From Branchiostoma floridae (taxonomy: Eukaryota > Chordata > Leptocardii > Amphioxiformes > Branchiostomatidae): a stretch of 49,566 bases of DNA. The notes below the pieces were generated by a model, which saw nothing but the letters and a program-made list of their open reading frames with translations, was not told the origin of the DNA and did not search any database. Location of the stretch: assembly GCF_000003815.2 (NCBI RefSeq), contig NC_049995.1, positions 15,561,664 to 15,611,229 of the forward strand, given 5' to 3'. Positions 31,701 to 35,424 of the stretch are shown here, one piece after another (position 1 is the first letter of the stretch; every line of letters begins with the position of its first letter). A program made the position numbers and the translations under genes.

Positions 31701-33544
31701 GAAAAGAACGAATAAAGGTTACCCTACGAATAAAGGTGAACTAGCGTTAACATATTGCCGAATTCTTCTTCACAATAGGTGATTCTTGCCTGCTTAGGTT
31801 TGGATAAGAAAGTCCACCCCAGTGATGAACTGGGACGAGGGGGTACAAATTGAGCTACGTTTTGGATTGTTTTCTCGCCGCAAAAGCAGCCATCCTTCCG
31901 CTACATATACTGGTGAGAAGCCGCATTTAGATAGCCTGAGTACCATCCGGATAGTAGTTCGCTCCTTTGTTCGCTTCTGCTATCCGTCTGGAGACTTGCG
32001 CATTCAAACCGTTTGGTGGTGACGCCAGTTGATGAGCGAATCAAGGAATGGGTTCTAGAGCGCTTGTTCGATGACAACAGGCCGGCGCCCGCATGCGCAA
32101 GGGGGCGGAGGGCTTTTCCGGTGTTGGAACACCTGTTCGAACGAGCAGTTGAACCCATTCCATAATTCGCTCATGTGTAGGGACCAATCAGCGCCTGCGT
32201 CCAAAATTTGGACGATTCCAGACGTTTAGATGGTCCGCGTTCCCAGACGTAAACACAGAGAAGCGACTGTATATAGTATATAATGAACGTCGGAGCGAAC
32301 TACTTTCCGGATGGTACCCAGGCTAGCATTTAGAAGCTCTGAGGAACATGTCTGACTGAGTGACAGACAATTCGAAATGAAAGCAGATACTGTAAATGCA
32401 TTTAAGTTCGCGGGGATTTAATTTCGCGGTAGCCGGAAAAAGGACTTTTCGCGGTGGTTTTAATTTTGCGGTAGCACCATGCACTGTAGTATCTTAATGC
32501 TCTGGAAAAATGTTCGCGGTGGCATAAATTCGCGGTGAAGTGGCCACCGCGAAAACCGCGAACATAAATCCACCGCGAACATTTCTGCATTTACAGTAAG
32601 TCGATGAAGGTTAGACATCCAGGTAATAAGATACAGAAGTTACTCAAGCAACTGGTTATGATTTTGGGAATGGTCAGACGTTTCAGCCATCTGGTCAGTG
32701 ACACTGGTAATTCTTAGTTACCAATTCCCAACCCGGGGCCAGGTCGGGTAGCTTTCAGAAACGAAAAATATGATATAAAAAGCAACACATAGGACGTAAA
32801 CAAAGTTAGGATTAGGTCACATTTCCAAACCAGGGCCCAGCTGGGCAGCTTTCAGGAGCAAAAAGAATGATATAAAAGACATCAAAATACACAAAACTGT
32901 GTGTATATTTCTTAGGTATACATCTTAATTTTCAGTTTCTTTAAACATCCCTGCCAGGCCCCGGGAAATGTGACCTACGCCTTACTTATGTGCATAATTT
33001 CTATATATTGGTAAACACTTTTATTTTTCGTTTCCGAAAACACCCCGACCGGGCCCAGGTTTGGAAATGGGATCTAAGCCTAAAATGTTGTTGGAGAGTT
33101 TTTATATCCTAGCTATGAATTGATATGCAAAAGAGAAAGAGTTGGAGAACAGTTTTGTCCTTATGGATTAATATGCAAAAACAGGAGGAAGAAAATTTTC
33201 AGTAGGCTAGCCCAAAGGAAACAAGGAAAAGACAAGTAAAGATGGTGCCAATGAGTTAATCAGTTAACGGGAGCTAACGGTTTGTCACGGAGCTACCGAT
33301 AAGCCAACTTAAAGTTATCCTACATTTTGCTACATAATGACAGCTCCGAGTAATTGCAACAAAGGCTGTGGCACTTTTGTTTGTTACACTCTAATGTATC
33401 CACTTATCTTATAAAAAAAATAGTCCTGATGCTACATTACAAAATTGTATTGGTATCACCAACAAATAAACTAAATATATCTTTTTCCTTTACACAACAA
33501 AAATGCCCCAACTTACTTGCAACAAGTGCTACAAAGCTCCCCAT
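401..33544 (-). CDS. Polycystin-1-family receptor (PKD1-like), 29 exons seen, 3' end outside window
   Basis: Hand-assembled gene; every junction is GT-AG and phase-consistent except one lost near N gaps. Domain order (approximate residues): signal peptide 1-21; Cys-rich module 25-62; F5/8C domain 63-210; REJ-like start 211-412; Cys-rich module 413-488; F-type-lectin-like F5/8C module 489-637; REJ continuation from 638 to about 930; GAIN-like region; GPS with an HLT cleavage triplet; TM1; PLAT. The GPS-TM1-PLAT order is diagnostic of the polycystin-1 family, whose members are 11-TM proteins that pair with TRPP channels. TM2 onwards should lie beyond base 1. No gene symbol is given because the family is expanded in invertebrate deuterostomes and orthology cannot be settled here. 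Confidence 0.92.
733..885 (-). mobile_element. tRNA-derived SINE
   Basis: Minus strand has an A-box-like TGGCTAAGTGG and a B-box-like GAGTTCGATCCCC, 35-40 bases apart, at the head of a repeat. A relative is at 25,930-26,010. Confidence 0.6.
987..1094 (-). CDS. PKD1-like exon 28: start of PLAT domain
   Basis: Acceptor ttggaatag, donor gtagtt; phase 0; 36 codons. [18 protein letters not shown] matches the PLAT first strand ('V-x-V-x-TG...AGT-x-A-x-V'). Confidence 0.92.
1549..1767 (-). CDS. PKD1-like exon 27: GPS cleavage site and first transmembrane helix
   Basis: Acceptor cttttcctacag, donor gtacta; phase 0; 73 codons. [16 protein letters not shown] completes the GPS; autoproteolysis is expected between L and T of HLT. 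The next hydrophobic run [17 protein letters not shown] is TM1, followed by a basic ARKADRRD stop-transfer/PLAT linker. Confidence 0.93.
2046..2245 (-). mobile_element. LINE 3' tail, family with GTACAATTGTTGTGCAATAAA end
   Basis: Reverse complement of the tails at 28,285-28,415 and 29,945-30,095: 'gtacaattgttgtgcaataaa' end and shared 'atgtagatgccatactttgtac' block. Confidence 0.6.
2533..2660 (-). CDS. PKD1-like exon 26: GPS, first Cys pair
   Basis: Acceptor catcatcacag, donor gtacgt; phase 1 in, 0 out; 42 full codons. [17 protein letters not shown] carries the W and the first two Cys of the GPS motif. The rest is in exon 27. Confidence 0.9.
3063..4005. repeat. 49-bp satellite, about 19 units
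   Basis: Unit of 49 bp (ggtgttcgaaatagaaccat / gatcgaac-tgtgg-tggggttcgaac) with two GTTCGAA palindromes. Not a multiple of three, so all three minus frames stay open and make long Pro/Arg/Ser-rich pseudo-ORFs. It sits in the intron right after the exon 25 donor. A degenerate copy of the unit is at 22,810-23,165. Confidence 0.9.
4065..4353 (-). CDS. PKD1-like exon 25: GAIN beta region
   Basis: Acceptor gcttcag, donor gtaatg; phase 0 in, 1 out; 96 full codons, [12 protein letters not shown] ... GNLTKFGIG. One N-x-S/T site near YDVGNLT. A 49-bp satellite begins about 60 bases downstream of its donor. Confidence 0.86.
4678..4890 (-). CDS. PKD1-like exon 24: GAIN beta region
   Basis: Acceptor catatttcag, donor gtaagt; phase 0; 71 codons. 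[18 protein letters not shown] then [10 protein letters not shown], the pre-GPS beta core with the 'L-x-P-I-x-I' strand seen in polycystins. Confidence 0.86.
5128..5291. mobile_element. Palindromic MITE, TA target site (mariner-like)
   Basis: TIR CTCTCCAAGCAGAGGTTtGG with an inverted, slightly decayed partner, flanked by TA on both sides. It lies 34 bases from the exon 23 donor. Relative at about 36,418-36,555. Confidence 0.6.
5326..5544 (-). CDS. PKD1-like exon 23: GAIN beta region
   Basis: Acceptor ctgttctcag, donor gtaacg; phase 0; 73 codons starting [10 protein letters not shown]. Rich in potential N-glycosylation sites (ENRT, ENGT, ENLT overlap). Confidence 0.83.
6029..6148 (-). CDS. 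PKD1-like exon 22: GAIN-like region
   Basis: Acceptor ctcacattgcag, donor gtaaag; phase 0 both sides; 40 codons, [20 protein letters not shown] ... ADFSLSK. First exon after the lost segment. Confidence 0.83.
6258..6418. repeat. CA-rich microsatellite
   Basis: Long (CA)n with interruptions, followed by ORF artefacts on the minus strand. Confidence 0.9.
6544..7443. other. Assembly gap, 900 N
   Basis: Run of N; likely site of the missing PKD1-like exon between exons 21 and 22. Confidence 0.98.
7621..7800. repeat. GT-rich microsatellite
   Basis: (TG)n tract of about 180 bp, plus a variable GTGYG tail to about 7,890. Confidence 0.9.
8147..8246. other. Assembly gap, 100 N
   Basis: Run of N. 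Confidence 0.98.
8292..8415. repeat. Inverted repeat, MITE-like
   Basis: Arms of ~36 bp (ttatacctcatacgagacct / ggtcgagtcagtgaggtata) in inverted orientation around about 50 bp. Confidence 0.55.
8451..8565 (-). CDS. PKD1-like exon 21: GAIN-like helical region
   Basis: Acceptor gtttgatag, donor gtcagt; phase 0 in, 1 out; 38 full codons, [20 protein letters not shown] ... MAAVMLS. The next exon visible (22) needs phase 0, so at least one phase 1-to-0 exon is missing between 8450 and 6149. Confidence 0.83.
8600..8860. repeat. Dispersed repeat
   Basis: Shares 'agagggcccaaacttac' and 'atcgt...catggcatgtc...' blocks with 40,505-40,650 and 44,230-44,900. Confidence 0.45.
8859..8932. repeat. Perfect-type hairpin
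   Basis: Near-perfect palindrome: tatgctagtcatct / agatgactgagcataacgag arms around atgtatgtgtg / cacacatacat; could be a small MITE. Confidence 0.55.
9009..9207. mobile_element. Retroelement-end hairpins with CTGA-N-GA...GAAA core
   Basis: Two inverted copies: 9,009-9,056 minus and 9,166-9,207 plus share TGAGGAAGATGTCTG-CAGACATC-GAAACGTCAGCAGG. Related copy at 12,831-12,870. See finding on hammerhead-like core. Confidence 0.4.
9322..9447 (-). CDS. PKD1-like exon 20: GAIN-like helical region
   Basis: Acceptor tctttcttag, donor gtatgg; phase 0 both sides; 42 codons, [20 protein letters not shown] ... SGKCQ. The helices before GPS in polycystins carry such LVDKVM-type segments. Confidence 0.85.
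9597..9708 (-). repeat. Dispersed repeat, copy 1 (pair with 11,567-11,673)
   Basis: Shares 'gggccgcaataac', 'gtgataaaa' and 'ttcaa(ag)gttttatcac' with an inverted copy at 11,567-11,673. Confidence 0.45.
9878..9990. repeat. Palindromic repeat
   Basis: Left arm cagtgtatcgccct... and right arm ...ggtgatacattata with CCCGCGGGT/ACCCGCGG inner arms. Sits 15-20 bases from the exon 19 donor. Confidence 0.5.
10010..10186 (-). CDS. PKD1-like exon 19: REJ/GAIN helical part
   Basis: Acceptor ctccattgcag, donor gtaatt; phase 0 both sides; 59 codons, [20 protein letters not shown] through [12 protein letters not shown]. Ala-rich helical start typical of the region between REJ and GPS. Confidence 0.85.
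10540..10630 (-). mobile_element. Decayed LINE 3' tail
   Basis: Resembles the tail at 2,046-2,245 (tgctcaacacattgtaccag, tacaaagtatg...tggcatc). Confidence 0.4.
10650..10757 (-). CDS. PKD1-like exon 18: REJ
   Basis: Acceptor gttttttctag; 36 codons ending GLPPIE. The donor is taken as gtgggt because only this keeps phase 0 into exon 19; a gtaaaa donor four bases on would break frame. Confidence 0.8.
10772..10880. repeat. TGAA tetranucleotide microsatellite
   Basis: (TGAA)n with GGAT and CAAT variants. Confidence 0.85.
11052..11194 (-). CDS. PKD1-like exon 17: REJ
   Basis: Acceptor ttaccctag, donor gtgagg; phase 1 in, 0 out; 47 codons. [13 protein letters not shown] is followed by [12 protein letters not shown], consistent with the REJ segment that carries the 'Y-x-F' strand. 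Confidence 0.85.
11567..11673 (+). repeat. Dispersed repeat, copy 2 (pair with 9,597-9,708)
   Basis: Opposite orientation to the copy at 9,597-9,708. Confidence 0.45.
11685..11892 (-). CDS. PKD1-like exon 16: REJ
   Basis: Acceptor ctgtgtttccag, donor gtaagg; phase 0 in, 1 out; 69 full codons. Ends with C-x6-G-G-V-A-L-x3-FCAKC, matching the REJ 'P-x-G-x-A-L-x2-x-F-x-V-x-C' consensus. Confidence 0.87.
12440..12653 (-). CDS. PKD1-like exon 15: REJ Cys motif
   Basis: Acceptor gtttctctcag, donor gtgagc; phase 2 in, 0 out; 71 codons. Starts [20 protein letters not shown], similar to the REJ 'C-x(n)-NC...NPS..L.L' strand. The competing open frame in this region does not fit the phases. Confidence 0.82.
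12969..13170 (-). CDS. PKD1-like exon 14: REJ resumes
   Basis: Acceptor tctctctttag, donor gtacgt; phase 1 in, 2 out; 66 full codons. [20 protein letters not shown] then LQVVPDD fits a REJ strand leading to the Cys-pair motif in exon 15. Confidence 0.82.
13868..14262. mobile_element. MITE with long TIRs
   Basis: TIR CCTCAGGCCACACCAATTTAATTTCTTGGTTCAC at both ends in inverse orientation, with A-rich middle (ataaaaataaaaatt arms). Confidence 0.6.
14312..14495 (+). mobile_element. tRNA-derived SINE-like element
   Basis: A-box-like tggcgtaactggtta at 14,320 and B-box-like cgagttccataccc at 14,365, followed by 'gtacctgacttcagtcgg' body. Confidence 0.5.
14612..14856 (-). CDS. PKD1-like exon 13: F-type-lectin/F5/8C domain, part 2
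   Basis: Acceptor gtattcacag, donor gtaatt; phase 2 in, 1 out; 81 full codons. [20 protein letters not shown] and the closing FILCEVEVY match the second half of the fucolectin fold (V-x-IYNR...LCEVEVY). Two NXS/T-like sites. Exons 10-13 together are a phase 1-1 cassette. Confidence 0.9.
14900..14985 (-). mobile_element. LINE 3' tail
   Basis: 'gaagacctttattgcacagc' and 'gagctaagtacaggtcac' blocks shared with 43,775-43,870. Confidence 0.45.
15250..15960. other. Intron, no confident feature
   Basis: AT-rich with a duplicated tagtccatcgcagttgaaga / ggttcatcgcagctgaagac block (15,492 and 15,543). Confidence 0.4.
15961..16332. mobile_element. hAT-like MITE, copy 1
   Basis: TIR TAGGGGTA...TACCCCTA, inner GGACCTG palindromes, flanked by 8-bp TSD CACCTAAC at 15,953-15,960 and 16,333-16,340. 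An 8-bp TSD is the hAT signature. A second copy is at 34,902-35,360. Confidence 0.75.
16619..16966 (+). mobile_element. LINE C-terminal RT/ORF fragment (decayed)
   Basis: [13 protein letters not shown] and [14 protein letters not shown] match the LINE C-terminal 'R...WN-x-LP...FK-x-x-V-x-x-L' pattern, with frameshifts. Confidence 0.55.
17052..17253 (-). CDS. PKD1-like exon 12: F-type-lectin/F5/8C domain, part 1
   Basis: Acceptor tattgcatag, donor gtaagt; phase 1 in, 2 out; 66 full codons. [19 protein letters not shown] and [15 protein letters not shown] are classic signatures of fucolectin/F5/8C domains (NVALGKPA...AVDG...PWWQVDLG). Known family members bind fucose; whether this one does is not shown. 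Confidence 0.9.
17310..17518. mobile_element. TA-flanked MITE, family ACGCTAGTTCACCTTTATCC, copy 1
   Basis: TIRs ACGCTAGTTCACCTTTATCC and inverse, TA on each side, interior also self-complementary (ggtaacttatatccgttg). Confidence 0.7.
17688..17982. mobile_element. CAGGGCTCRAAAT MITE, copy A (5-bp TSD)
   Basis: TIR CAGGGCTCAAAATA...TATTTCGAGCCCTG with direct repeats CAAAC at 17,683-17,687 and 17,983-17,987. Interior rich in CTGCAC/GTGCAG. Confidence 0.7.
18026..18170 (-). CDS. PKD1-like exon 11: Cys-rich (PAN/apple-like?) module, part 2
   Basis: Acceptor cccctccag, donor gttcgt; phase 0 in, 1 out; 48 full codons. [18 protein letters not shown] followed by two more Cys resembles the PAN/apple 'C-x3-C...C-x-F-x-N' pattern. 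It runs straight into the lectin-like domain. Confidence 0.82.
18575..18660 (-). CDS. PKD1-like exon 10: Cys-rich module, part 1
   Basis: Acceptor ttttgttctag, donor gtgagt; phase 1 in, 0 out; 28 codons starting [14 protein letters not shown]. With exon 11 this makes a small Cys-rich fold reminiscent of PAN/apple modules; the family call is tentative. Confidence 0.78.
19285..21153. mobile_element. CAGGGCTCGAAAT element, copy C with nested insertion (5-bp TSD)
   Basis: TIRs CAGGGCTCGAAATTC and ATTTCGAGCCCTG; direct repeats GTACT at 19,280-19,284 and 21,154-21,158. Interior GTGCACC repeats, interrupted by another transposon. Confidence 0.7.
19476..21013. mobile_element. Nested DNA transposon, TTA target site (Harbinger-like)
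   Basis: TIR GGGACCGTACGGCGTTTAG...CTAAATGCCGTACGGTCCC inverted, TTA on both sides (19,473-19,475 and 21,014-21,016). GC- and C-rich interior, no transposase ORF seen. TWA target sites point to PIF/Harbinger. Confidence 0.65.
21307..21464 (-). CDS. PKD1-like exon 9: REJ-like, last exon before inserted module
   Basis: Acceptor ccctcccccag, donor gtacaa; phase 2 in, 1 out; 52 full codons. [20 protein letters not shown] followed by DPEE resembles the REJ strand in which a Ser-rich beta strand precedes Y/DPD. The chain then passes in phase 1 into a Cys-rich module that is not REJ. Confidence 0.8.
21605..21965 (+). mobile_element. tRNA-derived SINE-like sequence
   Basis: B-box-like 'gtcctgggtttcaatc' at 21,617 and a body block ('acctccccaaccgtagccagg', 'ggtggagtgagg') also seen near 12,035-12,090. 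Confidence 0.45.
21966..22290 (+). mobile_element. LINE C-terminal fragment and 3' tail
   Basis: Frame reads [20 protein letters not shown] then [12 protein letters not shown], the LINE C-terminal 'P-x-VWN-x-LP-x-D-x-R-x-S...SL-x-x-F' pattern. The AACTGAACTGAACTGAACC end is the tail, directly before exon 8. Confidence 0.65.
22364..22440 (-). CDS. PKD1-like exon 8: short REJ-like exon
   Basis: Acceptor gtctttgcag, donor gttttt (weak); 25 full codons, [20 protein letters not shown] then WIEFV, phase 0 in and 2 out. Phases join exons 7 and 9 exactly, which supports it despite the short length. Confidence 0.72.
22801..23165. mobile_element. Composite palindromic element with 49-bp-satellite unit
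   Basis: Outer arms carry the satellite unit of 3,063-4,005 (ctgatcgaacgcc... ttcgaaataggacatgatcgaacagtgggcgggg) and end ...ggggctttggg, as the satellite array does. The centre holds another MITE. Confidence 0.6.
22931..23107. mobile_element. Nested TA-flanked MITE
   Basis: TIR GTCTCCAAGCAGACCCTACG/CGTAGGGTCTGCTTGGAGAC, TA at both ends; inserted into the composite element. A partial relative is at 43,675-43,720. Confidence 0.65.
23261..23407 (-). CDS. PKD1-like exon 7: REJ-like
   Basis: Acceptor gatttaccag, donor gtacgt; phase 0 in and out; 49 codons starting [13 protein letters not shown] and ending [13 protein letters not shown]. The 'LLW-V' strand and 'TLPLG' turn fit REJ/PKD-like beta sandwiches. 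Confidence 0.82.
23430..23680 (+). mobile_element. LINE C-terminus and 3' tail with one 56-bp unit
   Basis: Frame reads [20 protein letters not shown], a LINE C-terminal motif. Its 3' tail (23,600-23,675) contains one reverse-complement unit of the 56-bp repeat array at 28,639-29,460. Adjacent to exon 6. Confidence 0.6.
23697..23781 (-). CDS. PKD1-like exon 6: REJ-like strand
   Basis: Acceptor ttcactgcag, donor gtatgt; phase 2 in, phase 0 out; 28 full codons ending FECEEGYQ. It joins exon 7 to give C-x4-Y-x-V-x-LLW, like the REJ pattern in which a Cys precedes the tyrosine/tryptophan strand. The long open frame on this strand here is a different, non-matching frame. Confidence 0.75.
23888..24066. 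mobile_element. GGGCCCGG palindromic MITE
   Basis: CACATTTC-AACCGGGGCCCGGC end and inverse GCCCGGTCGGGCC end. Related copies at 32,735-33,080 and 48,000-48,184. Confidence 0.55.
24796..24934 (-). CDS. PKD1-like exon 5: Cys-containing linker into REJ
   Basis: Acceptor gtttttccag, donor gtatct; phase 1 in, phase 2 out; 45 full codons. Three Cys ([11 protein letters not shown] and QSCYV), Gly/Pro rich. The domain is not recognised; its position suggests the start of the REJ region. Confidence 0.75.
24967..25280. repeat. Dispersed repeat with ACCTCCAT...ATGGAGGT hairpin end
   Basis: Hairpin tacctccataaaaaatggaggta and a 'gtgtccatgcatctgtctg' body; the same hairpin and body are inverted at 44,900-44,955. 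Confidence 0.5.
25633..25808 (-). CDS. PKD1-like exon 4: F5/8C domain, second part
   Basis: Acceptor cccctgcag, donor gtataa; 58 full codons, phase 2 in and phase 1 out. Ends with [10 protein letters not shown]...IREVGLFGT, the usual C-terminal strands of an F5/8C domain. Exons 3-4 together form a phase 1-1 module. Confidence 0.87.
25930..26010 (-). mobile_element. tRNA-derived SINE
   Basis: Minus strand has TGGCCAAATGG (A-box) and ATTCGATCCCC (B-box); same family as 733-885. Confidence 0.6.
26195..26459 (-). CDS. PKD1-like exon 3: F5/8C domain, first part
   Basis: Acceptor tctttttccag, donor gtacat, phase 1 in and phase 2 out, 87 full codons. Shows the F5/8C signature of alternating Ala and [10 protein letters not shown], then HWVILDF and a YKI strand. 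Cell-surface adhesion/ligand binding is the usual role. The first ~125 bp are tandemly repeated upstream (26,500-27,250). Confidence 0.88.
26500..27245 (-). repeat. Five tandem copies of the PKD1-like exon 3 start
   Basis: Copies of the acceptor plus the first ~110-125 bases of exon 3 ([15 protein letters not shown]...KAFD) begin at about 26,621, 26,776, 26,922, 27,070 and 27,224 (spacing 146-162). The copies have a diverged tail (KAFDENP...) and no donor. The 26,922 copy has an in-frame TAA and the two outer copies carry a frameshift. Confidence 0.9.
27250..27700. other. Intron, no confident gene feature
   Basis: Contains a hairpin-like retroelement end (27,590-27,640, CCTGAAGAAGGCGACAGTGG) but no exon. 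Confidence 0.4.
27700..28600. repeat. Diverged direct repeats around a LINE insertion
   Basis: Blocks 'cttgacttctggcccc...cgtgt(c/t)gactc' and 'tcgctgggcaacttgtgatggg' recur at about 27,720, 27,905 and 28,505, and 27,826 and 28,420; a LINE 3' end (28,010-28,410) lies between them. Confidence 0.55.
27984..28415 (+). mobile_element. LINE C-terminus and 3' tail
   Basis: [20 protein letters not shown] then [14 protein letters not shown] matches the LINE C-terminal zinc-knuckle/helical pattern; followed by the 'gtacaattgttgtgcaataaag' tail shared with 2,046 and 30,095. Confidence 0.65.
28639..29460 (-). repeat. 56-bp minisatellite, about 15 units
   Basis: Unit of 56 bp (ctgtatctgtatctatatag ccggtataactggccttcgg tgtaacacaccagctt). 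Both sides belong to a minus-strand LINE tail; a single unit is at 23,603-23,670. Confidence 0.9.
29461..29660 (-). mobile_element. LINE C-terminal/tail segment flanking the 56-bp array
   Basis: Reverse complement matches 23,430-23,600 (catctaacttttgcacatct, cgaacgacttgtcac). The array is therefore part of this LINE's 3' tail. Confidence 0.6.
29945..30095 (+). mobile_element. LINE 3' tail
   Basis: Shared tail 'gtagatgccatactttgtac...acaattgttgtgcaataaaa' with 28,285-28,415. Confidence 0.6.
30235..30597. mobile_element. MITE with CGATCTACACACAGTTTTT terminus
   Basis: Arms GATCTACACACAGTTTTTCC and inverse, interior with CGATATCGG and CCCGAC blocks. TSD not resolved. Confidence 0.55.
30740..30947. 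mobile_element. CTGTAAATGCA MITE, copy 1 (TA TSD)
   Basis: TIR CTGTAAATGCA/TGCATTTACAG with flanking TA on both sides; interior 'tcgcggtggttttaatttcg'. Inserted in the copy of the exon 2 region. Copy 2 is at 32,390-32,596. Confidence 0.7.
30955..31054 (-). pseudogene. Partial duplicate of PKD1-like exon 2
   Basis: Closely matches 31,294-31,393, including the gtgagt donor, and would encode [12 protein letters not shown] and [12 protein letters not shown]. The homology stops at about 31,054, where a MITE-like sequence begins, so the first half of the exon and its acceptor are missing. The nearest AG gives an incompatible phase, so it is probably an intronic fossil rather than a used exon. Confidence 0.65.
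31056..31196. mobile_element. CTGTAAATGCA MITE, partial copy 3
   Basis: Ends TGCATTTACAG-TA at 31,197; left side truncated and inverted relative to copy 1; begins exactly where the duplicated exon 2 stops. Confidence 0.5.
31312..31470 (-). CDS. PKD1-like exon 2: end of signal peptide plus Cys-rich module
   Basis: Acceptor ttttttgcag, donor gtgagt, phase 1 in and out, 52 full codons. After the leader, eight Cys are spaced in a C-x8-C-x-C-x9-C-x2-C-x-C-x8-C pattern, as in VWC- or antistasin-like modules; the exact family is unsure. Contains NSS and NET N-glycosylation sites. A partial copy of this exon lies at 30,955-31,054. Confidence 0.8.
31533..31747. mobile_element. TA-flanked MITE, family ACGCTAGTTCACCTTTATCC, copy 2
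   Basis: ACGTTAGTTCACCTTTATCC...AATAAAGGTGAACTAGCGT with TA at both ends; second copy of the 17,310 family. Confidence 0.7.
31932..32325. mobile_element. MULE-like MITE, copy 1 (9-bp TSD)
   Basis: TIR TAGCCTGAGTACCATCCGGATAG / ...TATCC... inverse GGTACCCAGGCTA, flanked by direct repeats GCATTTAGA at 31,923-31,931 and 32,326-32,334. A 9-bp TSD is typical of Mutator-like elements. Confidence 0.7.
32390..32596. mobile_element. CTGTAAATGCA MITE, copy 2 (TA TSD)
   Basis: CTGTAAATGCA...TGCATTTACAG with TA both sides; interior aligns with copy 1. Confidence 0.75.
32735..33080. mobile_element. GGGCCCGG-type MITE, one or two adjacent copies
   Basis: 'gtcacatttccaaacc' end, GGGCCCAGCTGGGC centre and 'ccggg(cc/a)aaatgtgac' opposite end; plus a second partial unit with CCCCGACCGGGCCC at 33,035. 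Confidence 0.5.
33517..33544 (-). CDS. PKD1-like exon 1: start codon and signal peptide
   Basis: The exon encodes MGSFVALVA plus one base (phase 1), then donor gtaagt. The start context is acaaaATGG. With exon 2 it forms a hydrophobic leader of about 21 residues ending near YYA before NSSPC. This fixes the N-terminus and makes the protein secretory/membrane. No TATA box was evident upstream. Confidence 0.8.
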
Positions 33545-33785
33545 TTTGTCTCAGTCTGTCGATTCTAAGCAACTGCACTCAGTCTGTCTGTAGTTTCAAT
33601 TTATGCCATGCTGTCTTCAATGCGTCCAGTCGGGTGACTGTAATGTGCATTGTGATACGCGCTCCTATGTGCATCATTGTGAGTAATTCTAACTACCAGA
33701 ACGCACGTTGAAAGATGAGATGGCCCCCATGGGGAATAATAGTTTGAGTTTTTGCTTCATCCCAAGGCCATGTTGTATTGTTATA

Positions 33786-34122
33786 CAGGGCTCAAATACT
33801 TTTTTCTGCATACCTGCACTGGTCAGGTAACATTGAAAATTACCTGCACCAGACAAAGTTTACCTGCGCCATTCAGACTTTAGGAAGTATGGATCCTACT
33901 AAAATTGTTTAGTAACCATTGCTATTTTTTCTTTTATACTTTATAGGTGGTAACAGTCAACAATCCATATAGTTACACCTACATCATAGGACATTTATGT
34001 ATAAAACCCAGTACAAGGACCAGTGCAGGTTAGGTGCAGGTAGACACCAAAAATACCTGCACAGCTCCAATTTTACCTGCACTCAAAAAAACCTGCATAT
34101 GCAGGTGGTATTTCGAGCCCTG
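33786..34122. mobile_element. CAGGGCTCRAAAT MITE, copy B (5-bp TSD)
   Basis: TIR CAGGGCTCAAATAC...GTATTTCGAGCCCTG with TTATA at 33,781-33,785 and 34,123-34,127. Confidence 0.7.
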
Positions 34123-34132
34123 TTATAGCAGG

Positions 34133-34470
34133 GTTGGACAAGCCCACTAACCCGATTTTCGGGGGCAAATGAAAGTGTTGATATTGGGCAAGTGCATGTC
34201 CTACCCTACTTGTCCAATCGGGCAAGTAAGGTTTTTTCCCATGAGTGAGATTTTGATAAACTTGTTACTTTTCACTGTCACGGCATCAAACATTGCTCAA
34301 CTGTAAACAGAAAAATGGAGTCATTAATACATGTAAAACTACTACAGTACTAAAAGAATTCCATTGCTAAAATTGACAATTTTATTTTAATTTTGGGCAA
34401 GAGAAAAGTTGGTTCAGGCAAGTAAATTTGCCCAATCAGACAAGTGAATTTTAGAAAACTTGTCCAACCC
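34133..34470. mobile_element. AGGGTTGGACAAG MITE
   Basis: TIR AGGGTTGGACAAG...CTTGTCCAACCCT inverted, adjacent to copy B; TTATAG-type flanks, TSD not exact. Confidence 0.6.
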
Positions 34471-34635
34471 TTTTATAGGCGTCTCTCTCTGTGCTGTGCC
34501 TGTGTGTGGACCCAATGTGCATGTGTGTTGTTTTTCTGTGCCTTCCTTTCTCTTCAACAATCTCTCTTTGAGCTCTCTCGAAACTTCCAGCTCCTCTTAT
34601 GCTGTTCTCTGGGTGTTTTGTCTGTGGCCATGCTT

Positions 34636-34849
34636 CCCTAGTCTCCACCAGACAGACTACGCTGGTTGTAATCTGGAGAATAATTTGCCAGGGGAGTTTT
34701 GCTACCAGAGTTGGTCCGCCGCGAAGCATGTCCAGAGGGGGAACATTAACCATAGCTTGGACTGCCCCGTACCCCCGGAAGACGGCCTGGTGGAGATCAG
34801 GCTAATGTTTCCGCATTATTTGACGGGTGTGTCACCTGACCTTAGCTGA
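34636..34849 (+). other. Unrecognised ORF segment with protein-like composition
   Basis: After an acceptor-like ctccaccag, the frame reads TDYAGCNLENNLPGEFCYQS ... CPVPPEDGLVEIRLMFPHYL to a stop at 34,847. Three to four Cys. It may be an isolated exon or a decayed gene; no partner exons found. Confidence 0.22.
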
Positions 34850-34901
34850 CTTTTCAGCTTGTCCTTGGAGCTCAGCAGGAGTCTAGAACTGTTACAGTAC
34901 C

Positions 34902-35360
34902 TAGGGGTGGGTATCGGTACGGTGTACCGGTACAAAACCGTTTTTTTTATTGTACCGGTCCAGAAAAAACGGACCTGAAAAAAATCCGTGGACCGAATGT
35001 TGGACCGATTGGAAAATAAACAGATTATATGATCAGGCATTCAGACGTTTTTGGGCCTACCAGTCGAGGAAAATAACAAGAGCGAAGTAGAGTAGAGTCT
35101 ATAATAATTTCTGCCAACTTTTACAGTCAATCGTATAGAGGCAGTTACATGTAGCTTCGTAGGATTTTAAAAAGTCAGTGGGAGTCCAATACTACACAAA
35201 ACAGATTTCTTTGTATGAAATGGACCATTGTTTTGAGTATTATCCATTCAAAAGTTTTCACATACTGAATCAGGTCCAGGTTCAAGTCCGGACCTGGACC
35301 TGATCCTCTGGACCTGAACCGGACCTGGACCTGAATTTTCTGTACCGATACCCACCCCTA
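34902..35360. mobile_element. hAT-like MITE, copy 2 (8-bp TSD)
   Basis: TIR TAGGGGTGGGTATCGGTAC and inverse GTACCGATACCCACCCCTA; TSD ACAGTACC at 34,894-34,901 and 35,361-35,368. Related partial pieces at 35,425-35,806 and 46,745-46,850. Confidence 0.8.
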
Positions 35361-35424
35361 ACAGTACCGAAAGATACAAACTATTTACTCTAGTCAGCAA
35401 AATTTCCCCCAAACTTGCACATCA

